Positions 43,723-52,062 of a DNA stretch of 64,000 nucleotides are shown piece by piece. The stretch spans positions 3,100,001 through 3,164,000 of the forward strand of contig NZ_CP048833.1 of assembly GCF_012971725.1 (NCBI RefSeq). Reading direction: 5' to 3'. Both the position numbers and the translations under genes were made by a program. Positions within the stretch are counted from its first letter, which is position 1; each line of letters starts with the position of its first letter. The DNA comes from Pseudomonas multiresinivorans. Its GTDB lineage: Bacteria; Pseudomonadota; Gammaproteobacteria; Pseudomonadales; Pseudomonadaceae. The notes beneath the pieces are model-generated. The model made no database searches. It was not told the origin of the DNA and saw only the letters and a program-made list of their open reading frames with translations.

Positions 43723-43784
43723 GTTACCACCATTTCATTTGCACGCCTCGTTGTATCCACAACGAGGCGAAGGAGAGTCTTTCA

Positions 43785-44681
43785 ATGGAATATCCCATTT
43801 ACAGGGCTATGCACAGAGCGGCCCAACTGAGCATTCTCAGCGCGGCCATCAGCTGCAGCGCCTCCGTTCTGGCCAATCAGAACGAGTCCATCTTCGGCGC
43901 TGCCTACCACCCGGTGGAGTCTGTCGCTGCCGAGCAGTCCCAGGTCGTGTTCTTCCGCGGTGCCGACCAGGGTACGCAAGGCGCCAATGTGTATGTGGAC
44001 CGCGAGCTGCAAGGTGCTTTGATGCCTGGCGGCTATACCGTGTTCTGTATCCCGGCGGGCGAACACACCCTGGAGTCCTATATAGGCGATGAACCGCTGT
44101 ATGAGGGCAAGCTGAACCCTCGGGCGTCGGCAGTCTTCGAGGGCGGAAAGACCTACTTCCTCGAGGTTCCGGTAAACCCGAAATCAAGCACGCCGGTGGT
44201 TCAGGCTCGTCAGAGCGCCGAGCGGCAGTTGCAGAGCCTGCGCTTGCAGCGTCATGTCATCAATCGCGCCAGCGCGGTCGTGCCCTGCGAGACCGAGACG
44301 CGACTGAGTCTGCGCAGTGACGTGTTGTTCCACTTTGGCAAGAGCGGGTACTCGGACATTACCGATGTGGGGCACGCGGAGCTACGCAAGATCGCCGAAG
44401 CGATCAAGTCGCAGCATGTGGAAAGCGTGGAAGTGGGCGGGCATGCCGATCCCATCGGCAGCGTGCAGTCCAATCAACGCCTGTCGGAGGCTCGCGCGCA
44501 AACAGTGAAAAGCGTCCTGCTGCAACTGGGCGTAGGCACCGAGGCGATCCGGGCCGTAGGTTATGGCAGTAGCGAGCCTGTGGTGCAGTGTGATGGTGGT
44601 TCGCGTAACGATCGAATCAACTGCAACGCGCCCAACCGGCGCGTCGACCTGTTGATTCGCGGTAAGCGCTCCGATACCTGA
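43785..44681 (+). CDS. OmpA-family outer-membrane/periplasmic protein
   Basis: The 298-aa protein has a signal peptide (HRAAQLSILSAAISCSASVLA), an N-terminal strand-rich domain (VFFRGADQGTQGANVYVDREL, PGGYTVFCIPAGEHTLESYIG) resembling PEGA-like carbohydrate or surface modules, and a C-terminal OmpA peptidoglycan-binding domain (LRSDVLFHFGKSGYSDI, VGGHADPIGSVQSNQRLSEARAQTVKSVL, NRRVDLLIRG). AAGGAG precedes the ATG. It follows the adhesin gene by about 100 bases on the same strand and may anchor the adhesin or its export machinery to the cell wall; this is inference from position. Confidence 0.88.
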   Translation: MEYPIYRAMHRAAQLSILSAAISCSASVLANQNESIFGAAYHPVESVAAEQSQVVFFRGADQGTQGANVYVDRELQGALMPGGYTVFCIPAGEHTLESYIGDEPLYEGKLNPRASAVFEGGKTYFLEVPVNPKSSTPVVQARQSAERQLQSLRLQRHVINRASAVVPCETETRLSLRSDVLFHFGKSGYSDITDVGHAELRKIAEAIKSQHVESVEVGGHADPIGSVQSNQRLSEARAQTVKSVLLQLGVGTEAIRAVGYGSSEPVVQCDGGSRNDRINCNAPNRRVDLLIRGKRSDT

Positions 44682-44797
44682 GGATGGCCCTGTGAGGCAA
44701 GCTGGCTGAACAGTCATCAGCCGCCTCATCGGGGAAGAGTACCCTCCGGGCCTGCCCACGATTTCGCCCACCTAGCGTCGTGCGGGTCCGGTAGGGT

Positions 44798-46357
44798 TCA
44801 TTTGATCGCCAGGCGTCTGGCCAGGCGGTTGAGGTTGGCACGATCCAGGCCCATGTCGCGGGCGACGGCAGCCCAGTTGCCGTCGTGCCGCTCCAGGCTC
44901 TGACTGATCATGCGCCGCTGGAAGGCATCCACCGCGGGACGCAGCCCTCCGGTCGGCACGCTGTCCGAATCGCTCGAAGTCTCTGCGGCGAGGTTCTCAT
45001 CGGCACCCTTATGCAAGGAGTTGAGTGTCAGATCCTCGACACCCAGGCTTAGGATGCGCGAGCGCTGTGAGTGATTTGCGAGTGCTTTCAGAGATGCACG
45101 ACCGATCAGGTGTTCCAGTTCCCGTACGTTTCCCGGCCACGGGTAGCCGACCAGCGCTGACTGGGCTTCGCGCGTGAGTCTCAGGCTGCGCAGCCCCAGG
45201 CGTGGCCGATTCTGTTCGAGGAAGTAGCCCGCCAGCAGCAGGATATCGTTCCCCCGTTCACGTAGCGGTGGCACGCGCAGCGGGTAGACACTCAGCCGGT
45301 GGTAGAGATCGGCGCGGAAGCGGCCGGTGCGGACCTCTTCGGCGAGATCACGGTTAGTGGCGGCAATCAGGCGTACATCCACGTGATGCTCTCGATCAGA
45401 GCCCAGACGTTGCAGCTGGCCGCTCTGCAGAACGCGCAGCAGCTTTGCCTGGATAGCCAGCGGTAGCTCACCGACTTCGTCGAGGAAGAGGGTGCCGCCA
45501 TCGGCCAGCTCGAACTTGCCACGCCGTTCGCCCACAGCGCCGGAAAAGGCGCCGCGAACGTGGCCAAACAACTCGCTTTCCACCAGGGTTTCCGGCAGTG
45601 CTGCGCAGTTCAGGCTGATCAGCGGCTGGCTGCGACGCAGCGAGTTGGCGTGGATCGATTGGGCCACCAGTTCCTTGCCGACACCGGTCTCCCCGGTGAT
45701 CAACACGCTCAGATCGCTGCCGGCCACCACCTGGATTTCGCCCATCAAGGCCTGGTGGGCCTTGCTCTGGCCAATCAGTTCTCTGGGCTGATCGCCGGAA
45801 GCGCGCTGATAGGCGTCCGCACGTTGCTGTTCCTGATCGGCGCGCAAGGCCAGATCAAGCATGCGCTGGCTGGCCTTGACCGTGGCCGCTGCCAGGCTGG
45901 CAAAGGCCTCCAGGTTGTCCAGGTCGCCCGTGGAGAACCGCTCAGGATCCAGTGCATCCAGGGTCAGAAGACCCCAGGGCTGCCCGTCGAGAAACAGCGG
46001 GCAGCCCAGGCAATCGTGGACTTCCAGGTGGCCGTGGAGTCCCTCCACCAGGCCGTCGTAGGGATCAGGCAGGCCGCAGTCGGCGGCGAAGTGTGTCGGC
46101 CCCGGATGTTCGATGAGGGCGCGCAGGCGAGGGTGCTCACTGATCTTGAAGCGGCGGCCGAGGGTGTCCTGACTGAGACCATCGACGGCCAGGGGCACCA
46201 GCTGGTCGCCTTCCAGGCGCAGCAGGGCAGTGGCATCGCAAGGCAGCAGGCCGCGAAGGGCTTCGAGCAGGCGGCGGTAGCGTTCGCCGTCCGGCAATTC
46301 GCGGGACAGATCGGCGACCAGTGGGAGGAGGGTGGCGAGTAGGGGGTTTCGAGTCAT
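44798..46357 (-). CDS. fhpR: Nitric oxide-sensing sigma-54 activator NorR/FhpR
   Basis: The 519-aa regulator activates fhp with sigma-54 RNA polymerase when NO binds its GAF-domain iron. The GAF domain (1 to about 175) keeps the NorR residues around the non-haem iron: LPDPYDGLVEG (Asp98, Tyr100, Asp101) and VHDCLGCP (His114, Cys116). The AAA+ domain has Walker A GETGVGKE, loop 1 GAFSGA (usual form GAFTGA), Walker B GGTLFLDEVGEL and the R-finger region LYHRLSVYPLRVPPLRER. The C-terminal Fis-type HTH is ERHDGNWAAVARDMGLDRANLNRLARRL. It is divergent from fhp, with NorR boxes between; one box covers its own start codon. Confidence 0.95.
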   Translation of the reverse strand: MTRNPLLATLLPLVADLSRELPDGERYRRLLEALRGLLPCDATALLRLEGDQLVPLAVDGLSQDTLGRRFKISEHPRLRALIEHPGPTHFAADCGLPDPYDGLVEGLHGHLEVHDCLGCPLFLDGQPWGLLTLDALDPERFSTGDLDNLEAFASLAAATVKASQRMLDLALRADQEQQRADAYQRASGDQPRELIGQSKAHQALMGEIQVVAGSDLSVLITGETGVGKELVAQSIHANSLRRSQPLISLNCAALPETLVESELFGHVRGAFSGAVGERRGKFELADGGTLFLDEVGELPLAIQAKLLRVLQSGQLQRLGSDREHHVDVRLIAATNRDLAEEVRTGRFRADLYHRLSVYPLRVPPLRERGNDILLLAGYFLEQNRPRLGLRSLRLTREAQSALVGYPWPGNVRELEHLIGRASLKALANHSQRSRILSLGVEDLTLNSLHKGADENLAAETSSDSDSVPTGGLRPAVDAFQRRMISQSLERHDGNWAAVARDMGLDRANLNRLARRLAIK

Positions 46358-46408
46358 TTTGACCTCTGCGAAGTCTTTTTGACATCAGAAGATTCGGGTC
46401 ATTATGAC
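46353..46408. promoter_or_regulatory. Three NorR binding sites upstream of fhp
   Basis: GTCATTTTGAC (46353-46363), GTCTTTTTGAC (46373-46383) and GTCATTATGAC (46398-46408) fit the NorR core GT-(N7)-AC and are close palindromes. Three such enhancer sites are the known arrangement upstream of norVW in E. coli. The first overlaps the norR/fhpR start codon at 46355-46357. Confidence 0.85.
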
Positions 46409-46450
46409 TCATTTTTAAGCGGAGTGACCGGAAATCAAGGGCTGCAAGCT

Positions 46451-46465
46451 TGGCACGCTTCCTGA
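46451..46465 (+). promoter_or_regulatory. Candidate sigma-54 promoter of fhp
   Basis: TGGCACG at 46451-46457 is a perfect -24 element; the -12 element reads CTGA at 46462-46465 where TTGC is expected, so only the G is conserved. It lies about 43 bases downstream of the last NorR box and 64 bases before the fhp ATG, which suits a NorR-activated promoter. Confidence 0.6.
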
Positions 46466-46528
46466 AATACACCTTTCAGAAAGCACAGGCAGTCCCACTC
46501 GCTGTCTGGCCAACCCGAGGAGATCCAC

Positions 46529-47710
46529 ATGCTGTCCAACGAACACCGTACCCTGGTCAAGGCCACTGTCCCGCTGCTGGAGACCGGCGGAGAGACCCTG
46601 ACCCAGCACTTCTACAAGATGATGCTCAGCGAGTACCCGGAAGTTCGTCCGCTGTTCAACCAGGCACACCAGGCCTCCGGGGACCAGCCCCGCGCGCTGG
46701 CCAATGGCGTGCTGATGTATGCCCGCCACATCGATGAACTGGAGCAGCTCGGCCCGCTGGTGGCGAAGATCGTCAACAAGCACGTTGCCCTGCAGATCCA
46801 GCCGGAACACTACCCGATCGTCGGCACCTGCCTGCTGCGCGCGATCCGCGAAGTACTGGGCGAGGAGATCGCTACCCAGGAAGTGATCGATGCCTGGGCC
46901 GCCGCCTATGGCCAACTGGCCGATATCCTGATTGGTGCCGAGGAGTCGGTGTATCAGCAGAATGCCGAGCAGCGCGGCGGCTGGCGAGGCGCCCGGCGCT
47001 TCCGCATCGCCCGCAAGGAAGCCGAGAGCGAGGAGATCACCTCGTTCTACTTCCAGCCGCTGGATGGCGAGCTGCTGCTGGACTTCCAGCCGGGGCAGTA
47101 CATCGGACTTTCACTGGATATTGGCGGGGAAGAAGTACGCCGCACTTACTCGCTGTCCGATGCGCCCAACGGCCGTGAATACCGCATCAGTGTGAAGCGT
47201 GAGCCCGAAGGCAAGGTTTCGAACTACCTGCACGACCGCCTGAACGTCGGTGATGAACTGGACCTGTTCCCGCCGGCGGGTGATTTCGTCCTGCGCAGTG
47301 GCGACAAGCCGCTGGCACTGATCACTGCCGGGGTCGGCATCACCCCGGCGCTGGCCATGCTCAAACCGGCGCTGGAATCCGGCCGCGAAGTGCATTTCAT
47401 CCACTGCGCTCGCCACGGTGGTGTACATGCGTTCCGCGAGTGGGTAGAGGCGCAGTCCGACGCGCATCCGCAGCTCAAGCATTACTTCTGCTACAGCGAG
47501 CCGCGTGCACAGGACGCCGCGCATGTCGAAGGCTTCCTCAGCCAGGAGTTGTTGGCCGACTGGCTGCCGGAAGACCGCGACCTGGACGCCTATTTCCTCG
47601 GTCCCAAGCCGTTCATGGCGCAGGTGAAGCGTCACCTGCGCGAGATCGGTGTACCTGAGCAACAGTCCCACTACGAGTTCTTCGGCCCGGCCAGCGCGCT
47701 GGAGGCCTGA
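46529..47710 (+). CDS. fhp: Flavohaemoglobin (nitric oxide dioxygenase)
   Basis: The 393-aa cytoplasmic enzyme oxidises NO to nitrate using O2 and NAD(P)H. The globin domain (1 to about 138) has proximal His85 (NKHVALQI), Tyr29 (HFYKMM) and Gln53 (SGDQPR) in the distal pocket. The FAD domain carries the RRTYSLSDAPN motif and the NAD domain has LITAGVGITPALAM and FLGPKPFM, ending with the EFFGPAS tail. Length and N-terminus (MLSNEHRTLVKATVPLL) are normal. It is divergent from fhpR and leads the fhp-ppyR-nnrS cluster; regulation by NO through NorR boxes is strongly indicated. Confidence 0.97.
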   Translation: MLSNEHRTLVKATVPLLETGGETLTQHFYKMMLSEYPEVRPLFNQAHQASGDQPRALANGVLMYARHIDELEQLGPLVAKIVNKHVALQIQPEHYPIVGTCLLRAIREVLGEEIATQEVIDAWAAAYGQLADILIGAEESVYQQNAEQRGGWRGARRFRIARKEAESEEITSFYFQPLDGELLLDFQPGQYIGLSLDIGGEEVRRTYSLSDAPNGREYRISVKREPEGKVSNYLHDRLNVGDELDLFPPAGDFVLRSGDKPLALITAGVGITPALAMLKPALESGREVHFIHCARHGGVHAFREWVEAQSDAHPQLKHYFCYSEPRAQDAAHVEGFLSQELLADWLPEDRDLDAYFLGPKPFMAQVKRHLREIGVPEQQSHYEFFGPASALEA

Positions 47711-47760
47711 ACCTGAGCGCCGACCCGATGGCTGGCCGGCGCAACCCGAGGAGGTGTGTG

Positions 47761-48018
47761 ATGGAAAGTCTTTTCGCTTGCCCGCAACGCAATCTTTCGA
47801 TGTCCTGGTCACTGCTGACCGGCGGGCTCGTGTTGCTGCTTCTGGGAATTGTGGGAGCCTATTTCGTCGATGGTCATCTGAGCCTGCAAAGCGTTGTCGC
47901 AGCTCATGCCTTCACCATCCTCGGGCCCACATTATTGAAGCTGGGCTACGTGCTGCGGCTGGTGGCCCAGCATCAGATGCGCAAGGACGGCTGGGAGGCT
48001 TGCTGTGTTACTGGTTGA
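47761..48018 (+). CDS. ppyR: PpyR-like small membrane protein
   Basis: The 85-aa protein has two hydrophobic segments (SWSLLTGGLVLLLLGIVGAYFV and VVAAHAFTILGPTLLKLGYVLRLV) and begins MESLFACPQRNLSMSW after GAGGAGG. By position between fhp and nnrS it is the counterpart of PAO1 PA2663, PpyR, reported as a membrane regulator affecting psl and pyoverdine expression. The gene context points instead to a role with NO metabolism; both are recalled or inferred. Its 3-prime end overlaps the nnrS start by 14 bases. Confidence 0.78.
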   Translation: MESLFACPQRNLSMSWSLLTGGLVLLLLGIVGAYFVDGHLSLQSVVAAHAFTILGPTLLKLGYVLRLVAQHQMRKDGWEACCVTG

Positions 48019-49195
48019 TCGAAAGGCTCTGCTGACCATCGCGCCCTTGTGGCGCCTGGGGTTCCGCCCGTTCTTCCTCGGCGGCGCGGTGTTCGCGCTG
48101 ATCGCCATCGCGGCCTGGGCGGCCGTGCTGCTCGGATTGTTGCCCACGTGGCAACCGTTGGGCGGCTGGCTGGGCTGGCATCGCCATGAAATGCTCTTTG
48201 GCTTCGCGGCGGCGATCATTGCCGGCTTCCTGCTGACCGCCGTGCAGACCTGGACCGGGCGCCCTGGCGTCAGTGGCAGACCGCTGATGGTGCTGTCGCT
48301 GGTCTGGCTGGCGGCGCGGGTGGGCTGGCTCGTCGGGGCGCCGCTATGGCTGGTCACCGTGCTGGAGTTGGCGTTCATGCCGGCACTGGCGTTCTTCATC
48401 GGCCGCAGTCTGTGGCAGGTCCGCCAGAAGCGTAACTACCCGATCATCCTGGTGCTGAGCCTGCTGACGCTCGCCGATGCACTGGTGATGGCCGGCGTCT
48501 GGATGGGTAACGAGAGCTGGCAGCGCGGTGGCGCGTTGGGTGCGCTTTGGCTGGTGGCGGCCCTGATGGGGCTGATCGGCGGCCGCGTGATTCCCTTCTT
48601 CACCCAGCGTGGGCTGGGCCGCACCGCTCAGGTGCCGGCCTGGAACTGGCTGGATAACTCACTGCTGGGCGGCACCCTGCTGGTGGCGGTGCTGACCGCA
48701 GTCGGTATCGGCCTGACCCCGCACCCACTGGTGGGCTTGCTGTTTGCTGCGCTGGCCGTGGGGCACCTGATTCGCTTGTGGCGTTGGTACGACAAGGGAT
48801 TCTGGGGTGTGCCGCTGCTCTGGTCGCTGCACCTGGCCTACCTGTGGATGCTGCTGGCCCCGGCAGGGATGGCGCTGTGGAACTTCGCGCCGGCCTTCAA
48901 CGTCAGCCTGGCGATCCACGCCCTCACCGTGGGCGGAGTGGGCGGTCTGATCCTGGCGATGATCGCCCGCGTCAGCCTGGGCCATACCGGGCGACCGCTG
49001 CAGCCGCCCAAGGCAATGGCCTGGGCGTTCGCTCTGCTCAACTTTGGCGTAGTCGCGCGGGTGCTGCTGGTGATCTGGTGGCCGCTGGAAGGCTTGAGCA
49101 TCGCGGCTGCCTGCTGGGTCGTGGCTTTCCTGATGTTCGCCTGGCACTACGGCCCGATGTTCTGGAAGCCGCGGCTGGATGGGCAGCCGGGCTGA
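48005..49195 (+). CDS. nnrS: NnrS family haem-copper membrane protein
   Basis: The 396-aa integral membrane protein has about 12 transmembrane helices and NnrS landmarks: PLWRLGFRPFFLGGAVFAL, WHRHEMLFGFAAAIIAGFLLTAVQTWTGRPG, GGRVIPFFTQRGL and SLAIHALTVGGVGGLILAMIARVSLGHTGR. Conserved His residues in these segments are likely haem or copper ligands. NnrS proteins protect against nitrosative stress, reported to limit iron-nitrosyl damage. The GTG start overlaps ppyR, so it is cotranslated with it and probably cotranscribed with fhp. Confidence 0.93.
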   Translation: MLLVDRKALLTIAPLWRLGFRPFFLGGAVFALIAIAAWAAVLLGLLPTWQPLGGWLGWHRHEMLFGFAAAIIAGFLLTAVQTWTGRPGVSGRPLMVLSLVWLAARVGWLVGAPLWLVTVLELAFMPALAFFIGRSLWQVRQKRNYPIILVLSLLTLADALVMAGVWMGNESWQRGGALGALWLVAALMGLIGGRVIPFFTQRGLGRTAQVPAWNWLDNSLLGGTLLVAVLTAVGIGLTPHPLVGLLFAALAVGHLIRLWRWYDKGFWGVPLLWSLHLAYLWMLLAPAGMALWNFAPAFNVSLAIHALTVGGVGGLILAMIARVSLGHTGRPLQPPKAMAWAFALLNFGVVARVLLVIWWPLEGLSIAAACWVVAFLMFAWHYGPMFWKPRLDGQPG

Positions 49196-49538
49196 GTCTG
49201 TCGCTGCGGTCGGCTGATTCGCGCTGCAGATTTCTCAAGGGGGTGGTCGGAAAGCCATCGCGGACGGAGTCCGCTCCTACGAGATCAAGGACCCATTCCC
49301 CTAACCCGGACTGCGCGCCCCACTGCTCAAGCGGGGGATGGGGTCATTCGGTGCAGGATGAAACCATGGCGTCTGCTGGCACGGCCGGCTCCCTCTCCCT
49401 CTGGGAGAGGGCTGGGGTGAGGGGAAGTACCGGCACTAACTTTCCCAGGGAAGACAGTTGCTCCTACGCGCGCGGCTTGCTACGACGCGTTTTTGCAGGA
49501 GCGAGCCTCCTCGCGAACCGCCGGTGGCGGGGTGATAG
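49196..49538. repeat. Intergenic region packed with short palindromic repeats
   Basis: No gene is supported. It holds a REP-like unit at 49257-49280 (ATCGCGGACGGAGTCCGCTC core), a hairpin CCCTCTCCC-TCT-GGGAGAGGG at 49391-49411 followed by the widespread GCTGGGGTGAGGG motif, and a degenerate REP half at 49495-49519 (GCAGGAGCGAGCC, CTCGCGAACC). It lies between convergent nnrS and the patatin gene, where the 49391 hairpin may terminate transcription. Confidence 0.75.
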
Positions 49539-50618
49539 CTAGAGCGGCAACAGGCGCTCGCCGAGCCGGCCGCTGTCCGCCAGTTCGAGAAACTCGTCGC
49601 CCATCCGCCGGCTTTCATCCATCGCCTTGCGCCAGTAGCGTTCGCGCCCTGCGTCGTCGCCGATGTAGCGGTGGAAGTCCTTGCGATCCGGCAGCTTGTT
49701 GTGCGGCAGGCGCGCCAGGTAATCCTTCGACGGGGCGAGCAGCAGTACATCCTGCAGGCGTCCGGCGTCACCACGGCGCCAGGGCAGGCCCTTGTCGAAC
49801 CAGCCGGGGATGACCTTGTCGGTGAAGTGCGGGTAGAGCACCACGCCTTCGGGCTGGTAGGGCAGGTCCAGGTGATAGTCCAGCAGGCCTCCGTCGCGGT
49901 ACGTGCCGGGGCCGGCGCCGGGAATGTCGCGCACGCCTTCCATGACCATGGGGATCGATCCGGAGGCAAGCAGGGCGTGGCGTAGATTGGCCAGGTCCAG
50001 GTGCAGGTAGCGCGAGGGGAAGTCCGACAGCGGCTCAAGCGGCGGTGCGCGGCGGGCGTCATGGATGATCAGCCGTTCGAAGTGCCGGCGCAGATGGCGG
50101 CGGCCGACCAGGTTGTCACGTATCACCGCACCCAGGCCCAGGCCGAGATTGGCCTTGCCGTCCTGCGCGAGGCGGCCGTGGCTCTTCACTACCACCACGT
50201 TGAGGCGGTACCAGGGGTTGTCCAGTACGCTGGTGTCGCGGCCGTCGAGCAGGTCGTCGAGCATTTTCGCGCAGCTCCTCGACACGTCGCTGATGCTCGC
50301 GTTGCGGGCGAAGCGTTGCTGGGTGTAGAGCTCGCCCAGCCGGCGAATGCCTTCGGCCGGGTCGGGCAGGCAGGCGCTGGCGAATCGCCAGGAGCCAATG
50401 GACGCCCCGATCAGCGAGCGTTCACGTGGTGCTCGCGGCAACCATTCGCCGAACAGCGCGAGGTCCAGGCCCTGGATTCCCAATGCCTTCGGACCGCCGG
50501 CAGCACCGGGAAGGATTCCTACATCGGCGGGGGCCAGCCCCTGTTCGCGGATGTGTTGGAGCGCGCGGGTTCCGGCCTTGAGGGTGAGAGAGGAAGTCTT
50601 GATCTGGATGGCGGTCAT
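49539..50618 (-). CDS. Patatin-like phospholipase family protein
   Basis: The 359-aa protein has the patatin catalytic layout: the oxyanion loop PGAAGGPKALGIQGLDLALFGEW, the nucleophile elbow LIGASIGSWRFA (G-A-S-I-G) and the dyad Asp in YRDGGLLDYHLDLPY. It probably hydrolyses acyl esters of lipids. No signal peptide is seen, so it is likely cytoplasmic or injected. The start MTAIQIKTSSLTL follows a GAGG motif. It is divergent from the PepSY/two-component operon with about 150 bases between; a link is not evident. Substrate unknown. Confidence 0.88.
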   Translation of the reverse strand: MTAIQIKTSSLTLKAGTRALQHIREQGLAPADVGILPGAAGGPKALGIQGLDLALFGEWLPRAPRERSLIGASIGSWRFASACLPDPAEGIRRLGELYTQQRFARNASISDVSRSCAKMLDDLLDGRDTSVLDNPWYRLNVVVVKSHGRLAQDGKANLGLGLGAVIRDNLVGRRHLRRHFERLIIHDARRAPPLEPLSDFPSRYLHLDLANLRHALLASGSIPMVMEGVRDIPGAGPGTYRDGGLLDYHLDLPYQPEGVVLYPHFTDKVIPGWFDKGLPWRRGDAGRLQDVLLLAPSKDYLARLPHNKLPDRKDFHRYIGDDAGRERYWRKAMDESRRMGDEFLELADSGRLGERLLPL

Positions 50619-50765
50619 GCGGGCCTCGCTGTGGCAGGCCGCGATTATAGAGCCTGTGCGCGTGGAGCAAGGATACTTCACGGGGTGAATGATCGTTGCC
50701 GATTCAGCTTGAATTAAGTCCTTCACCTTAATCTGACAGCAGTGAAATTCTGACGAGGTACGCTC

Positions 50766-51074
50766 ATGAAATGGCTGCTGATCCTGACCACGCTCTGCGC
50801 ACTGCTGCTGGGTGCCGGCGTTGCCACGGCCCATGACATTGGCCCGGACGAGGCGTTGCGCCTGCGCGATGCGGGCACCATCCGCAATTTCGAGGAGCTC
50901 AACCGCACCGCACTGGCCAAGCATGCTGGCGGTTCGGTGTACGATAGCGAGCTCGAGCTGGAACATGGCCGCTATCTGTACAAGGTCGACATCAAGGACG
51001 CCCAGGGCGTGAAGTGGGATGTCGAACTGGATGCGGTCACCGGCGAAGTCCTCACCGATCACCAGGATGACTGA
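50766..51074 (+). CDS. Periplasmic PepSY-domain protein
   Basis: The 102-aa product has a signal peptide (MKWLLILTTLCALLLGAGVATAH) and one PepSY-like domain: DIGPDEALRLRDAGTIRNFEEL, YDSELELEHGRYLYKVDIKD and WDVELDAVTGEVLTDHQDD. Small PepSY proteins beside two-component systems are thought to modulate sensing or proteolysis. It is first in a four-gene operon with a paralogue and the BqsRS-like pair, as in P. aeruginosa PA2659-PA2656. Its TGA overlaps the next ATG (TGATG). Confidence 0.85.
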   Translation: MKWLLILTTLCALLLGAGVATAHDIGPDEALRLRDAGTIRNFEELNRTALAKHAGGSVYDSELELEHGRYLYKVDIKDAQGVKWDVELDAVTGEVLTDHQDD

Positions 51075-51388
51075 TGAAGACCGTTCCGCTGCGCGCGATG
51101 CTGTTCGGCCTGGCGTTCACCGCCCTGGCCGGTGCCGCGCAGGCCCATGACCTGAGCCAGGACGAAGCCCTGCGCCTGAGCAAGGAAGGGGTGATCCGCC
51201 CCTTCGAGGAAATCCTCCCCGCCGCACTGAGCCGCTACCCTGGCTCGCGCCTGCTCGAAGCCGAGCTGGAGAAGGAGCACGGCAACTACATTTACGAAGT
51301 GGAGTTGCTCACCGTCGACGGTGTGGTGCGCGAACTGGAACTGGATGCCCGCGACGGCCGCATCCTCAAGGATAAGGAAGACGACTGA
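51074..51388 (+). CDS. Periplasmic PepSY-domain protein (paralogue)
   Basis: The 104-aa product has a signal peptide ending AGAAQAH and a PepSY domain parallel to its neighbour: DLSQDEALRLSKEGVIRPFEEI, LLEAELEKEHGNYIYEVELL and RELELDARDGRILKDKEDD. The shared pattern with the preceding gene shows an old duplication. The acidic, Asp-rich C-terminus could bind divalent cations, which fits an operon whose P. aeruginosa counterpart responds to Fe(II) and Ca2+. Start and stop are both overlapped with neighbours. Confidence 0.85.
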   Translation: MKTVPLRAMLFGLAFTALAGAAQAHDLSQDEALRLSKEGVIRPFEEILPAALSRYPGSRLLEAELEKEHGNYIYEVELLTVDGVVRELELDARDGRILKDKEDD

Positions 51389-52062
51389 TGCGCCTGTTGC
51401 TGGTGGAAGACCACGTACCTCTGGCCGACGAGCTACTGGCGACCCTCACGCGCCAGGGCTATGCGGTGGACTGGTTGGCCGATGGGCGCGACGCTGCGGT
51501 GCAAGGCGCCAGCGAGCCGTACGACCTGGTGATCCTCGACCTGGGCCTGCCGGGCCGTCCCGGGCTGGAAGTGCTGCAGGAGTGGCGCGGCATGGGTCTG
51601 GCGACGCCGGTGCTGATTCTCACCGCACGGGGCTCCTGGGCCGAGCGCATCGACGGCCTGAAGGCCGGCGCCGACGACTATCTGACCAAGCCGTTTCATC
51701 CCGAGGAACTGTTGTTGCGTATCCAGGCGCTGCTGCGGCGTGCCCGCGGGCTGGCCAACCAGAGCCAGCTGGAAGTGGCCGGGCTGAGCCTGGATGAATC
51801 GCGCCAGTGCGTGCAGCAGGGCGGCAAGGAAGTCGACCTGACCTCCGCCGAGTTCCGCCTGCTGCGGTACTTCATGCTGCATCCGGGCCAGTTGCTGTCG
51901 AAGTCGCACCTGGCCGAGCACCTGTATGACGGCGAGACCGAGCGCGACTCCAATGTCATCGAGGTGCATATCAATCACCTGCGCCGCAAGCTGGGCCGCG
52001 AGATCATCGAGACCCGTCGCGGGCAGGGCTATCGCTTCACCGGCAACGGAGCCGCCAATTGA
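51388..52062 (+). CDS. bqsR: OmpR-family response regulator, BqsR/CarR-like
   Basis: The 224-aa regulator has a receiver domain with the acidic pocket LLVEDH, phospho-acceptor Asp51 (LVILDLGLPG), Thr in LILTARG and Lys in DDYLTKPFHPEE, and a C-terminal winged helix (LTSAEFRLLRYFMLHPGQLLSKSHLAEHLYD, NVIEVHINHLRRKLG, ETRRGQGYRF). Order and neighbours match P. aeruginosa BqsR/CarR (PA2657), which responds to Fe(II)/Ca2+ and affects biofilm dispersal. The symbol rests on synteny and family, not on an alignment. Its end overlaps the kinase start. Confidence 0.85.
   Translation: MRLLLVEDHVPLADELLATLTRQGYAVDWLADGRDAAVQGASEPYDLVILDLGLPGRPGLEVLQEWRGMGLATPVLILTARGSWAERIDGLKAGADDYLTKPFHPEELLLRIQALLRRARGLANQSQLEVAGLSLDESRQCVQQGGKEVDLTSAEFRLLRYFMLHPGQLLSKSHLAEHLYDGETERDSNVIEVHINHLRRKLGREIIETRRGQGYRFTGNGAAN

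Noticed and set aside
49196..49538. Possible small genes on the plus strand in this gap
   Set aside because: Frames consist of palindromic repeat sequence without ribosome sites; repeat content explains the region.
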